From Acidobacteriota bacterium (GTDB lineage Bacteria; Acidobacteriota; Vicinamibacteria; Vicinamibacterales; UBA8438), in contig WTFV01000068.1 in NCBI GenBank assembly GCA_011523845.1, positions 1-42,012 on the forward strand: a stretch of DNA of 42,012 nt, in the 5' to 3' direction. The position numbers and the translations under genes are program-made. The notes beneath the pieces were generated by a model that searched no databases, had not been told where the DNA came from, and worked only from the letters and a program-made list of their open reading frames with translations. Below are positions 1-8,269 of this stretch, piece after piece (positions within the stretch are counted from its first letter, which is position 1; every line of letters begins with the position of its first letter).

Positions 1-84
1 AAATATCGCCCAAATCCACAAAATCGTCGGGAATCCTGTTAAACATGGGCTAGTGGAAGGGGACGCCACAGCAGGGAGGAAGCA

Positions 85-1971
85 TTGGCCAGTCATGCCA
101 GCCGCCGTCGTCGCATCGGAGTCGTCGTCGCCGCGTTCGGGACAGGGCTGCTCGTGCTGCTGGCCGTGTCCGCCGCCGTCCTCGCCGGCCAGGCGGAGCC
201 GACCGCCGGGGAGAGGGCGCTGGCCGCCGCCGTCCGCGAGCGCTTCGACGTGGACCTCCGATCGGACGGGTTGGCTCTGTCGTCGATCGACGAGGCCGGC
301 AACACGCGCGTGATCACGCTCGGCGAGGGAGTCGTCGCGGTCGACGGCGTGCCGGTGTCCGGTCTGGAGCTGCGCGAGGCGTTCGGAGCCGACGCGGATC
401 TCGTCCTGCGGGTCACGTATCTCGGCGAGGCGGCGCGCCGGGCGCTGTTCGGCGCCGGCGCCGCGGTCGAGGCGGTTGGCGCGCCGCCGCCGCCGGCTGT
501 TCCGGCCGAGCCGCTCTCCGGCCCCGCGCCCGAAGCCGGCGAGACGGCGGATCGACCGCCGGCCGCGGCGGCCGCGGACGACCCCGCCGGGAACGCGGCG
601 CCGCCCGCGGACGCAGGAGCGCAGGCCGTGGCTTCCGCCGCCGCCGAAGGGACCGCCGTGGCCGAGCAGTCGGCCACGGTCGAACAGCCCCCTGCAGGCC
701 CTGCGGAGCCAGCCGCCCCGGCTGTTCCGGCCGTTCCGGCTGCTCCGGCGGCCCCGGCTGCTCCGGCGGCCCCGGCTGCTCCGGCGGCCCCGGTTGCTCC
801 GGCCGCACCGGCCGCACCGTCACCTGCCAGTGCCCCGGAACGCCCCAGGAGCACGCGGGGCGAAGTGGTTCGCGTGGGCGGATCGGTGACGATCGAGAGG
901 GACGAGCGGGTCCTGGGCGACGTGACGGTGATCCTGGGCTCGCTCACGGTCGACGGCGAGGTGACCGGGGAGGTCACGGTCATCGCCGGGTCGGCCCGCT
1001 TCGGGCCGGAGGCGGTGGCCCACGGCGACGTTACCGTCGTGGGCGGGTCGTTGCGGCGCGCGCCGTCGAGCACGCTCGAGGGCGCGGTGACGCAGGTCGG
1101 CCTGGGCGGCGTCCGCGGCTACCGGGATTCCGGCGGCTGGTGGCAGATAGGGCTGCCCGGCGGCGGGTGGTTCGGCCGGGGAGATCTGTACGGGACGCTC
1201 ATGCGCCTCTTCATCCTGGCGCTGCTGGCATCCGGCATCGTGCTCGTGGCCCGGGGGCCGGTCGAGCGGATCGCGCGGCGCGCGAGCGCCGAGCCGCTCA
1301 AGGCCGGGGTCGTCGGCGTGATGGCTCAGATGCTGTCGGTTCCGCTGCTGGTGGTGGGGATACTGGTGCTGGTGATCTCGATCATCGGGATACCGCTGCT
1401 CCTGCTCCTGCCGTTCGTCGCCATGGCGGTCGGGCTGGTTCTGCTCGTCGGGTTCAGCGGCGCGGTCCTCGGCGCCGGCGAGCTGGTGCGGAGCCGGATG
1501 GGCGCACCGGGCTCGGCCGTCTACGCGAGCATCTGGGCCGGCGCCGCGCTCATCCTCCTGCCGACCATGGCGGGAGAGGCGGTGGGGATGGCCGGCGGAC
1601 TCTTCCGAGGCTTGGGCGCGCTGCTGGCGCTGACCGGCTTCCTGCTGGAGTACGCGGCGTGGACCGCGGGGCTGGGCGCTCTCCTCCTAAACCGGTTCTC
1701 GCCCGCGCCCCCGGCCCCGGGAGCTTTCCCTTCCGGCGGGCTCCCCGCGGCGCCGCCTCCGCCCGTGCCGCCCCCGGCCGCGTCCCCCGCCTCGCCGCCG
1801 TCCGCGAGTCCGGTCGACACGCTGCCCGCGCCCCGTGCGGCCGCGCCGCCGCTCGTACCCGAGCCGCCTGCGCCACCGCCCGTCGACCCGATCGAGGCGG
1901 CCCCCGCGCCCGACCCGCCGGCGACGCCGCCGGAGACCGGGACCGCGGAGCCGAAGAGGGACGAGCGCTGA
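85..1971 (+). CDS. Membrane protein with bactofilin-like repeat region and Pro/Ala linkers
   Basis: 628 residues. A hydrophobic segment at about residues 12-34 is followed by a small PDZ-like or unassigned region, an Ala/Pro-rich linker (about 130-255), and a beta-repeat stretch (about 258-340) with alternating V-x-G-x-V/I strands of the polymer-forming (bactofilin-like) type. Then come several membrane segments (about 373-392, 410-465, 479-530) and a Pro-rich tail of about 90 residues. Start is TTG at 85, chosen because GGGAGGA ends four bases upstream; no in-frame ATG lies nearby. The architecture suggests an envelope or shape-related scaffold, but no enzyme motif is visible. It converges on the next gene with four bases between the stops. 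Confidence 0.8.
   Translation: MASHASRRRRIGVVVAAFGTGLLVLLAVSAAVLAGQAEPTAGERALAAAVRERFDVDLRSDGLALSSIDEAGNTRVITLGEGVVAVDGVPVSGLELREAFGADADLVLRVTYLGEAARRALFGAGAAVEAVGAPPPPAVPAEPLSGPAPEAGETADRPPAAAAADDPAGNAAPPADAGAQAVASAAAEGTAVAEQSATVEQPPAGPAEPAAPAVPAVPAAPAAPAAPAAPAAPAAPVAPAAPAAPSPASAPERPRSTRGEVVRVGGSVTIERDERVLGDVTVILGSLTVDGEVTGEVTVIAGSARFGPEAVAHGDVTVVGGSLRRAPSSTLEGAVTQVGLGGVRGYRDSGGWWQIGLPGGGWFGRGDLYGTLMRLFILALLASGIVLVARGPVERIARRASAEPLKAGVVGVMAQMLSVPLLVVGILVLVISIIGIPLLLLLPFVAMAVGLVLLVGFSGAVLGAGELVRSRMGAPGSAVYASIWAGAALILLPTMAGEAVGMAGGLFRGLGALLALTGFLLEYAAWTAGLGALLLNRFSPAPPAPGAFPSGGLPAAPPPPVPPPAASPASPPSASPVDTLPAPRAAAPPLVPEPPAPPPVDPIEAAPAPDPPATPPETGTAEPKRDER
739..810 (+). repeat. 18-bp tandem repeat coding an Ala/Pro linker
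   Basis: Three exact copies of an 18-bp unit (GCTGCTCCGGCGGCCCCG) plus a fourth diverged copy, inside the first gene. It encodes repeats of AAPAAP and forms the flexible linker before the bactofilin-like region. Copy number is likely to vary between strains. Confidence 0.85.
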
Positions 1972-1975
1972 GACG

Positions 1976-2542
1976 CTATTCGAAGCGGACCGATGCGAGC
2001 AGCGCGACGAACGGCTCGTCCCACGTCTCGACGGTCTGCTCGGGGCCGGTGAGCTTGAAGAAGTAGGGTCCGGCCGGGGTCTCGACCACGGCCGCCTTCA
2101 GGCGGAAGTCCGGCTTGTGGTAGCGCATCCCCGAGCCGGGGCGCACCTCGGCGGCGTAGATGCCGGGCACGTCGAGCAGCGTCACCGCCAGGTCTCCGGC
2201 CGTGAACTCGCTGGTCGTGGCGACGTCGGCCGAACGCCCCCCGTCGGGTTGCAGCATCTGGCCGGTCCACCGTTCGAGATTGGCCTCGACCGTGCCCCCG
2301 GCCCCGCCGAAGTAGAAGATCGTCAGGTCGGCGTCCTCGGCGTCGCCGGCCGCCTTGGGCAAGGTGAATTGCGCGACCCGCATCGGCGACGAGACCGGTT
2401 CGGCTATCCACGCCGCCGGGGGATCGAGAACCAGCCGCGGCTCCTGGGCCCCCGCCGTCAGGGGCAGCAGGGCGGCCAGGCAGACGGCCGCCGCCGTCCG
2501 GAGCGCGTCGAGCGTGTGTCGCAGCATGATCATCATGGGCAT
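1976..2542 (-). CDS. Secreted protein of unknown function
   Basis: 188 residues from the ATG at 2542. The open frame extends further upstream, but this start places a clean signal peptide at the N-terminus: LRHTL, then a hydrophobic [14 protein letters not shown], with a likely cleavage after AGA-Q near residue 33. The mature part is mixed alpha/beta and has no recognised catalytic motif; segments such as [21 protein letters not shown] and [11 protein letters not shown] resemble small periplasmic proteins of Acidobacteria and Planctomycetes annotated as hypothetical. It converges on the upstream membrane protein gene. Confidence 0.7.
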   Translation of the reverse strand: MPMMIMLRHTLDALRTAAAVCLAALLPLTAGAQEPRLVLDPPAAWIAEPVSSPMRVAQFTLPKAAGDAEDADLTIFYFGGAGGTVEANLERWTGQMLQPDGGRSADVATTSEFTAGDLAVTLLDVPGIYAAEVRPGSGMRYHKPDFRLKAAVVETPAGPYFFKLTGPEQTVETWDEPFVALLASVRFE

Positions 2543-2677
2543 CCTGTCGGTAGCCACCGGATTCCAGGAGCTTGCACCGTAGAACGTAACGAAGTGTGTT
2601 CCGAGGCGCAAGCTCCCGGGGCGGTGGGGGCCGGCGCCGAACGCGGAGCCTTGCGACGGGTTTGGCGTGGGGGCGAT

Positions 2678-2717
2678 GGGCCGAAACGCCGAGCCAGCGA
2701 GGCGTTTTCGGGGCGCT
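2678..2717. repeat. Intergenic 40-bp motif, copy A (imperfect hairpin)
   Basis: The motif runs from GGGCCGAAACGCC to GGCGTTTTCGGGGCGCT and matches the stretch at 8231-8269 at nearly all positions. CCGAAACGCC and GGCGTTTTCGG can pair as a stem with one bulge. It lies between the secreted protein gene and the YjbQ-type gene. Confidence 0.6.
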
Positions 2718-2750
2718 GACGCCAACGGTCGTGCCCAGGGCACCGCCGCG

Positions 2751-2796
2751 TTCGAGCCGCGATGCATGCCGGCCCGGACCGCGTCGCTCGTCGGTC
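2751..2796 (+). repeat. Dispersed intergenic repeat, partial copy
   Basis: TTCGAGCCGCGATGCAT, then a GACCGCGT and TCGTCGGTC block, resembles the inner part of the element at 33051-33094 and the inverted copy at 6380-6450. It sits just upstream of a TATGAT promoter-like box (2820-2825) that precedes the YjbQ-type gene. Confidence 0.5.
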
Positions 2797-2846
2797 GAGA
2801 GTGCCGGTCGGCGGCCTGCTATGATCGAGAGTTTCCGAACCGCACC

Positions 2847-3263
2847 ATGGTGCACACGGTCACGCACGAGACGCGGACGTCGGGACAGGGCGACGTGCAG
2901 GACGTCACGGAGATGGTGGCCGCGGCGGTGGCCGGTTCCGGGCTGACCGCCGGGATCGTGACCGTCGCCGTCGTCGGATCCACCGCCGGCGTCACGACCA
3001 TCGAGTACGAGCCGGGCGCGGTGGCCGACTTCGACGCGCTGTTCGAGCGCCTGGCCCCGCGGCACGGTCCCTACCGGCACCACGAGCGGTGGGGCGACGA
3101 CAACGGGTCGAGCCACGTGCGTGCGGCGCTGCTCGGCCCGTCGCTGACCCTCCCGTTCACGGACCGGCGGGTGCGGCTCGGCACGTGGCAGCAGATCGTG
3201 CTCGCGGAGCTCGATACGCGCCCGCGGAGCCGGCAGGTGATCGTGCAGATCCTCGGCGAGTAG
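2847..3263 (+). CDS. yjbQ: UPF0047 / YjbQ family protein
   Basis: 138 residues from the ATG at 2847, the usual length of this family; the frame is open upstream but that part is repeat-derived and unlike the family. The C-terminal half carries the family signature: WGDDNGSSHVRAALLGPS, followed by LGTWQQIVLAELD and R-S-R-Q-V-I-V-Q-I-L-G. E. coli YjbQ forms a trimeric beta-rich protein and has been linked to weak thiamine-phosphate synthase activity; its true role is unsettled. A TATGAT box lies about 20 bases upstream of the start. The M16 protease pair follows after 25 bases on the same strand and may be co-transcribed. Confidence 0.9.
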   Translation: MVHTVTHETRTSGQGDVQDVTEMVAAAVAGSGLTAGIVTVAVVGSTAGVTTIEYEPGAVADFDALFERLAPRHGPYRHHERWGDDNGSSHVRAALLGPSLTLPFTDRRVRLGTWQQIVLAELDTRPRSRQVIVQILGE

Positions 3264-3288
3264 CAGCCGGGGAAGCCAGGGAGACCGT

Positions 3289-4617
3289 GTGCCGGCCGAC
3301 ATCCCCCACGTGAAGGTGACCCTCGACAACGGGCTCGACGTCATCGTGCACGAGGACCATCACTGCCCGATCGTGGCCGTCAACGTCTGGTACCACGTCG
3401 GGTCGAAGAACGAGCGGCCGGGCCGGACCGGTTTCGCGCACCTGTTCGAGCACCTGATGTTCGAGGGCTCCGCGCACCACGACAGCGGGTACTTCCGGCC
3501 GTTGCAGGAGGCCGGCGGAACGCTGAACGGGTCGACCAGCGCCGACCGCACCAACTACTGGGAGGTCGTGCCCCGCGGCGCGCTGGAACGTGCGCTGTGG
3601 ATGGAGTCGGACCGGATGGGGTACCTGCTGCCGGCCCTGACCCGCGAGAAGCTGGACACGCAGCGGAACGTCGTCCTGAACGAGCGGCGCCAGAGCTACG
3701 AGAACCGCCCCTACGGGCTCGCGTCGATGACGCTGGCGGCGGCTCAGCATCCGCCGGAGCATCCGTACCACTGGCCGGTCATCGGCTGGCCCGACGACGT
3801 ACGCTCCGCGACGCTCGACGACGTGCGGGAGTTCTTCGCGACGTACTACCATCCGGCCAATGCTTCGCTGGCGATCGCCGGCGACGTGGACGCCGACGAT
3901 GCCGTCCGGGCGGCGCGGGCGCATTTCGAGGAGATACCCGCCGGACCGGCGCCGCCGCCCGTGGCGCCCCCGGCGGCCGGGCCTGCGCCGCCCCCCGGCG
4001 ACCGGCCTTCCGCGTTGCGCCTGGAAGATCGCGTGGAGGCTCCGCGTCTCTATCTCGGCTGGGTGACGCCGCGGTTGTTCGGCCCGCGGGACGCGGAGCT
4101 GGACCTGGCCGCGACGGTGCTCGGCGGCGGCAAGCCCTCCCGGCTGTACCGGGCCCTGCTCCAGGATCGACGGCTCGCCATCGACGTGTCGGCGCACCAG
4201 CACTCGGCGGAGATCGCGGGCCGCTTCGGCATCGTCGCGACCGCGGCCCCGGGCCGGTCCCTGGGCGAGCTGGAAGCGGTCATCGGCGCCGAGGTCGACC
4301 GACTCGCGTCGGACGGCCCGACCGCGCCCGAGCTCGAGCGCGCCCGCAACCTGCTCGAGGCGGACACGGCGCGGTCCCGGCAGTCCGTCGGCGGGTTCGG
4401 CGGGCGGTCGGACCAGCTCAACCTGTACAACGTGTACGCCGGCACGCCCGCCTACGCTGCCGCCGACTTCGAGCGCTACCTGCAGGCGACCCCCGAGAGC
4501 GTGGCCGCCGCCGTGCGGGCGGAGCTCGGGGCCGAATCGCGGATCGCGCTCAGCGTCGTCCCCCACGGCCGCGGCGATGCCGCCCTGTCCGGCTCGGTTC
4601 CGGCGGAGGCGTGCTAG
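3289..4617 (+). CDS. M16 family zinc protease, catalytic subunit
   Basis: 442 residues from GTG at 3289, with CAGGGAG five bases upstream. The inverted zinc motif HLFEH is at residues 51-55, and the third ligand is the Glu of LNERRQ at 132, giving HxxEH-x76-E as in active M16 peptidases such as the mitochondrial processing peptidase beta subunit and PqqF/YmxG relatives. No signal peptide is evident at the chosen start, so a cytoplasmic location or an unrecognised export signal is possible. The stop overlaps the start of the next gene (TAGTG), the usual arrangement for a catalytic/non-catalytic M16 pair. Confidence 0.92.
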   Translation: MPADIPHVKVTLDNGLDVIVHEDHHCPIVAVNVWYHVGSKNERPGRTGFAHLFEHLMFEGSAHHDSGYFRPLQEAGGTLNGSTSADRTNYWEVVPRGALERALWMESDRMGYLLPALTREKLDTQRNVVLNERRQSYENRPYGLASMTLAAAQHPPEHPYHWPVIGWPDDVRSATLDDVREFFATYYHPANASLAIAGDVDADDAVRAARAHFEEIPAGPAPPPVAPPAAGPAPPPGDRPSALRLEDRVEAPRLYLGWVTPRLFGPRDAELDLAATVLGGGKPSRLYRALLQDRRLAIDVSAHQHSAEIAGRFGIVATAAPGRSLGELEAVIGAEVDRLASDGPTAPELERARNLLEADTARSRQSVGGFGGRSDQLNLYNVYAGTPAYAAADFERYLQATPESVAAAVRAELGAESRIALSVVPHGRGDAALSGSVPAEAC

Positions 4618-6002
4618 TGGCGGCCGACAGGCGCCGGCTGCCGGCGGTCGGCGCCGCGGCGTCCCCGCGGTTCCCCTCCATCGCGCGCGAGACCCTCCCG
4701 AACCGCGTCCGATTCTGGACCGTCGATCATCGCGAGGCGGACCTGGTCAGCCTCGTGCTGCTCCTGCCGGCCGGATCGGCGGCGGACCCGCCGGGTTGCG
4801 ATGGCCTCGCCGCCTTCACCGCCGACCTGCTCGACGACGGCACGCGGCGGCGGTCGGGCGGCGATCTGCACGACGCGCTCGGCCGGATAGGGGGACGCCT
4901 CGGAACCGACGTCACGAGCGACGCCACCGTGCTCTCCATCACCGCCCTCGCGCGCCACGCGCGCGATGCGCTGGCGCTCCTGATCGAGCTGGCGACCGAG
5001 CCGCGCTTCGATCCGGACGAGGTGGAGCGGGTACGGGCGTTGCGGATCAGTCGCCTCGCCCAGATGCGGCACGTCGCCGGCGCGGTCGCCGAGCGGGCTT
5101 TCCTGCGGTCCGTCTACGGGGCCCATCGCTACGGCCACATGCCGGCCGGTACGGAGACCGCGCTCGCGCGGATGTCCATCGACGACATCCGGGCGTTTCA
5201 CGCCGTCCACTACGCGCCGGCGCGCTGGACCCTCATCGCCGCCGGCGGGGGCGAGGCCACGCGCGGTCCGGAGCTGGCCGCGCTCCTCTCCGATGTCCCG
5301 GGCGGCGCGTCCCCGGCGCGCGGCGCCGCGTCGTCCAACGGGGGCGGGGCGGACGTCGACCCGCACCCGGACCGCCGGCTCACCTTCGTGCCGCGCCCCG
5401 GCGCGGTGCAGTCCGAGATCCGCATCGGACACCTGGGCATCGTGCGGCGCGCCGCGGACTACCCGGCCGTCATGGTCATGAACATGGTGCTGGGCGGGCA
5501 GTTCGTCAGCCGGCTCAATCTCAATCTGCGCGAGACCCGCGGCTACACCTACGGCGTCCGGACGGCGTTCGACGGACGTCGCGGCCGGGGGCCGTTCACG
5601 CTGCAGACGGCAGTCGACGCGGCCGTGACCGGCGACGCCATCCGCGAGGCAGTGCGGGAGATCCGCGAGATCCGCGACGTCCGCCCGGTGACCGAGGACG
5701 AACTGGCCGCGGCCCGACCGGTCCTGACGAGCGGCTACGCGCGCAACTTCGAGACGGTCGGGCAGGTGGCGTACGCGGCGATGCGTCTCGCCCTGTTCGA
5801 GCTGCCCGCCGACGAGTACACGACGTTCGTCTCGCGGGTGGCGGCGGTCGACGCCGGCGCGGCGGCCGGCGCGGCCAGCCGTCGTCTCGACCCGGACGCC
5901 CTGCGCGTGGTGGTGGTCGGGCCGCCGGATGTCGGTGCCTCGCTGGCCGGGCTCGGCCTGGGCGAGCCGGTCGAGGCGGCGGTGGACGAATTCGTCCGAT
6001 GA
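4617..6002 (+). CDS. M16 family protein, non-catalytic partner subunit
   Basis: 461 residues. The start is GTG at 4617, whose first base is the last base of the previous stop; GGAGG at 4605-4609 is correctly spaced for it, whereas the GTG at 4611 is too close. At the position of HxxEH the protein reads FTADLLDDG, so the zinc site is absent. The C-terminal half holds the R/Y substrate-binding motif typical of the partner subunit (LRETRGYTYGVRTAF, around residues 303-318). It should heterodimerise with the preceding protein. The fused reading frame that continues upstream into the previous gene is a shadow. Confidence 0.9.
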   Translation: MAADRRRLPAVGAAASPRFPSIARETLPNRVRFWTVDHREADLVSLVLLLPAGSAADPPGCDGLAAFTADLLDDGTRRRSGGDLHDALGRIGGRLGTDVTSDATVLSITALARHARDALALLIELATEPRFDPDEVERVRALRISRLAQMRHVAGAVAERAFLRSVYGAHRYGHMPAGTETALARMSIDDIRAFHAVHYAPARWTLIAAGGGEATRGPELAALLSDVPGGASPARGAASSNGGGADVDPHPDRRLTFVPRPGAVQSEIRIGHLGIVRRAADYPAVMVMNMVLGGQFVSRLNLNLRETRGYTYGVRTAFDGRRGRGPFTLQTAVDAAVTGDAIREAVREIREIRDVRPVTEDELAAARPVLTSGYARNFETVGQVAYAAMRLALFELPADEYTTFVSRVAAVDAGAAAGAASRRLDPDALRVVVVGPPDVGASLAGLGLGEPVEAAVDEFVR

Positions 6003-6005
6003 CGG

Positions 6006-6011
6006 TATAAG
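6006..6011 (+). promoter_or_regulatory. Possible -10 box (TATAAG)
   Basis: TATAAG lies just after the M16 partner stop and about 80 bases before the small membrane protein gene. No convincing -35 is seen. Confidence 0.3.
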
Positions 6012-6090
6012 ACCGGAACGCCCTCTCGTTCGTCTATGAGTCCGTGGTGGAACCTCGCATGGCACCGAGAGCGGCAAGGCGCCCCGAACC

Positions 6091-6306
6091 ATGTCCCTGG
6101 CCCGCTTCAGCATGAGCCTGGTCGGCGTTGCCGGACTGCTGGCCGCCGTGCTGGCGGCGGCGACGATCTGGCTGCTCTTCACCGAGCCGGTGACGGTGGC
6201 CGACGCCGTGACCGAGGGGAACGTCACGCCCCTTGTCCGCGATCTGGCCGAGCTGCTCTACGAGGCGGTCTGGAACCTGTTGCGCTACCTTCACCTCCGC
6301 CTGTAG
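6091..6306 (+). CDS. Small single-pass membrane protein
   Basis: 71 residues. One hydrophobic helix at about residues 8-30 (VGVAGLLAAVLAAATIWLLF) is followed by a short amphipathic tail. A shared function is not recognised. The last residues (RYLHLRL) and the TAG stop are encoded by a repeat that recurs 72 bases later, so the C-terminus seems to have been set by insertion or spread of that repeat. The ribosome site is weak (AAGG about 15 bases upstream). Confidence 0.6.
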   Translation: MSLARFSMSLVGVAGLLAAVLAAATIWLLFTEPVTVADAVTEGNVTPLVRDLAELLYEAVWNLLRYLHLRL

Positions 6307-6384
6307 GGCCGACCGACCTCGCCGCTGCGGCCGAGGACCTCCGCATGAGCGTTGCGCTACCTTCACCTCCGTAGGGCCGACCGA
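6279..6384 (+). repeat. Direct repeat pair, 72-bp period
   Basis: GTTGCGCTACCTTCACCTCC is present at 6279-6298 and again at 6351-6370; each is followed, directly or after three extra bases, by GTAGGGCCGACCGA (6303-6316 and 6371-6384). The first copy overlaps the 3' end of the small membrane protein gene; the second abuts the element at 6380-6450. Confidence 0.85.
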
Positions 6385-6450
6385 GGAGCAACGCCGTGCG
6401 GGCCGGATGCGCCGCCGCTCGAATGCAGCGGGGCTCTCGCCACGGGCTGC
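6380..6450 (-). repeat. Dispersed intergenic repeat, half-element at a stop codon
   Basis: Read on the minus strand it begins GCAGCCCGTGGCGAGAGCC and continues through CATTCGAGCGGCG to CTCGGTCGG. The same order is seen from 33023 to 33094 with few changes. Its first G is the last base of the TAG stop of the hydrolase gene, exactly as at 33188. Confidence 0.75.
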
Positions 6451-7595
6451 TACAGCATCCGCCGCAGGAAGCGGACCAGTACGAAGCCGTCCAGCCAGTT
6501 GAACGGGGGCAGCCCCGTGCTGTAATGGCCGCACGGCAGCACGAAGACCTCCGGATCGAACCCGCGCGCACGGAAGTCGGCGACCAGTCGGCGGGAGAGC
6601 CGCACCGGGAACGAGAGGTCGTAGCGCGCGTAGACCAGCAGCGTCCGTTTCCCCCGCATGCGGTCGAGATGGGGGGCCGGGCTGATCGGCAGCCAGACGT
6701 CGCGCAGCAGCTCCAGGTCGATGGAGCCCTCGAGCCCGGCGCGCACGTGCGCCGTGGACAGTCCCTCCCAGACGACGTCGGCGAAGTACGGCGAGATGTG
6801 GTTCAGCGCCGCCGCCGCGATGCGGGCATCGTGCGCGGCGGTCAGCATCGCCAGGCACGACCCGAGACTGGTGCCGAGGATGCCGATGCGCTCGTAGCCG
6901 CGCGAATCGAGCCAGTCGACGGCGCGCCGCGCGTCGAGGACCGCCTGGCGGCAGACCTGCGCGGTGCGCCCGACGTTGGCGCTCACGATGTAGTCGGCCC
7001 GGTGCAGCTCCGGCGGCATCCGGGCGTCGTGGTAGGGCAGGCTCAGGCGGAGCGCGCTGACCCCGAACCGCGCCAGCATCTTCGCGAGCGCCACGTGGCT
7101 CTCCGGGTCCGCGTTCCAGTGGGGGAGCACGACGACGGCGCGGCGGCGTGCGCCGGGGCCGAAGGCGGCGGGGAAGTAGCGGGCGTGAACCGTGTCGTTC
7201 TCCGGATGCGGAGTCCGCATTGCGCTGGGGAAGCGCAGGAGATGGCCGTCGAAGCGGAAGTCGGTCCCCCGCGGCGCGGCGTAGAAGCGCTCGCTGCGAG
7301 CGGTGGCCTCGGCCGCCCAGGCGCGCAGGAGCTCGCCCGGCGGTGCCGGGTCGCTCGCGGCGGCGCTGCCCGCCGGCCGGCTGCGCGGCGGTCGGATCCG
7401 GGCGCGCTCGGCGGCGGCCTCCGGCCGGTCGTTGGCCCGCTCGGTGTCGGGCGCCGGCCGATCGTCGGGCGACCGGGCGGTGGCGAGCTCGGCGTCCGGA
7501 ATCCAGTCGAGGCCCCACTCGAACGGCCGGACGACGCGGTCGGTGGTGGCCGCGACCAGGCGGCGCTCCCAGTCGTGAAAGAGCCGTTCGATCAC
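6450..7595 (-). CDS. Alpha/beta hydrolase, ABHD18-like
   Basis: 381 residues from GTG at 7595. The nucleophile elbow is GTSLG with Ser243; Asp326 (YARYDLS) and His357 (PCGHYST) complete a plausible triad. The region around VVVLPHWNADPESH and LRLSLPYHDARMP resembles the ABHD18/DUF2048 branch. The substrate is unknown. The start is uncertain: the frame stays open to beyond the divergent rhodanese gene, and an ATG at 7697 would overlap that gene's start; the GTG leaves a 100-base divergent promoter space. An Arg/Pro/Ala-rich, low-complexity segment sits between about residues 35 and 75. Confidence 0.8.
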   Translation of the reverse strand: MIERLFHDWERRLVAATTDRVVRPFEWGLDWIPDAELATARSPDDRPAPDTERANDRPEAAAERARIRPPRSRPAGSAAASDPAPPGELLRAWAAEATARSERFYAAPRGTDFRFDGHLLRFPSAMRTPHPENDTVHARYFPAAFGPGARRRAVVVLPHWNADPESHVALAKMLARFGVSALRLSLPYHDARMPPELHRADYIVSANVGRTAQVCRQAVLDARRAVDWLDSRGYERIGILGTSLGSCLAMLTAAHDARIAAAALNHISPYFADVVWEGLSTAHVRAGLEGSIDLELLRDVWLPISPAPHLDRMRGKRTLLVYARYDLSFPVRLSRRLVADFRARGFDPEVFVLPCGHYSTGLPPFNWLDGFVLVRFLRRML

Positions 7596-7695
7596 GCCCG
7601 TACCGGCCGGCAAGGCGGCGATCCATCCGGAAGTACGCAAGACCGGTCGATTCCGGGCGCCCGCATGTCGGAACAGGTTGTACCATGCGCGGGTC

Positions 7696-8145
7696 ATGAG
7701 CGTGAAACACGTCGGCGTCAAGGACGCCCACAGGCTGCAGACCGACGAGGGCCATACGTACATCGATGTACGCTCGACGCCCGAGTACGACCAGGGGCAT
7801 CCGGCCGGTGCCCTCAACGTGCCCCTGCTGCACCTCGACCCGGCCACCCGCCAGATGCTGCCGAACCTCGACTTCCTGGCCGTCGTCAAGGCGACGCAGG
7901 CCCCGGACGCGAAGCTGCTGGTCGGCTGCCAGATGGGCGGCCGCTCGGCCCGCGCGGCCGAGATGCTGGCCGCGGCCGGTTTCAGCGACGTCAGCAACGT
8001 CCTCGGCGGTTTCGGCGGGGCCCGCGACCGGGCCACCGGGGCGGTGCTGCACGCGGGCTGGGCCGAGGCCGGGCTGCCGGTCGAGACCGCGGCGGCGCCG
8101 GGCGGCAGCTACGAGGAGCTGCGGGCGAGGGTGAAGCGCGAGTAG
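7696..8145 (+). CDS. Single-domain rhodanese (sulfurtransferase)
   Basis: 149 residues from ATG at 7696. It has the rhodanese entry motif YIDVRSTPEYDQGHPAGALNVP and an active-site loop beginning at Cys78 (GCQMGGRSARA), so it should carry a persulfide. It probably moves sulfur to an acceptor such as cyanide, thioredoxin or a thiolation pathway; the partner cannot be deduced. There is no signal peptide, so it is cytoplasmic. It is divergent from the hydrolase gene and convergent with the amidase gene, with a hairpin-bearing spacer between. Confidence 0.92.
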   Translation: MSVKHVGVKDAHRLQTDEGHTYIDVRSTPEYDQGHPAGALNVPLLHLDPATRQMLPNLDFLAVVKATQAPDAKLLVGCQMGGRSARAAEMLAAAGFSDVSNVLGGFGGARDRATGAVLHAGWAEAGLPVETAAAPGGSYEELRARVKRE

Positions 8146-8170
8146 TGCGGGCAACCCCCGCGGCCGGGAG

Positions 8171-8213
8171 TCTGCGCCGCGGAAACGCAGCGGAGCGAAG
8201 TGCTGCGGCGCAG
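8171..8213. repeat. Hairpin between convergent genes
   Basis: CTGCGCCGC (8172-8180) pairs exactly with GCGGCGCAG (8205-8213) around a 24-base loop. It may act as a terminator for both converging transcripts, but no U-tract follows on either strand. Confidence 0.5.
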
Positions 8214-8230
8214 AGTCACGGAGCGGGGAG

Positions 8231-8269
8231 GGGCCGAGGCGCCGAGCCAGGGAGGCGTTTCGGGGCGCT
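8231..8269. repeat. Intergenic 40-bp motif, copy B
   Basis: Near-identical to 2678-2717, including the core GCCGAGCCAG and GGAGGCGTTTCGGGGCGCT. The amidase stop codon (TAG, 8268-8270 on the minus strand) lies at its edge. Confidence 0.65.

Noticed and set aside
93..1073. A long minus-strand open frame rich in Ala, Gly and Ser opposite the first gene
   Set aside because: High GC gives open frames on the antisense of coding DNA; no domain, ribosome site or sensible composition. It is the shadow of the gene at 85-1971.
2543..2767. N-terminal extension of the secreted protein up to 2767
   Set aside because: It lies in repeat-like intergenic DNA and would bury the signal peptide at residue 76.
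3597..4616. An upstream extension of the M16 partner protein through the frame overlapping the catalytic subunit
   Set aside because: That part is Arg/Pro-rich and is an out-of-frame reading of the M16 catalytic gene. GTG at 4617 with GGAGG is the real start.
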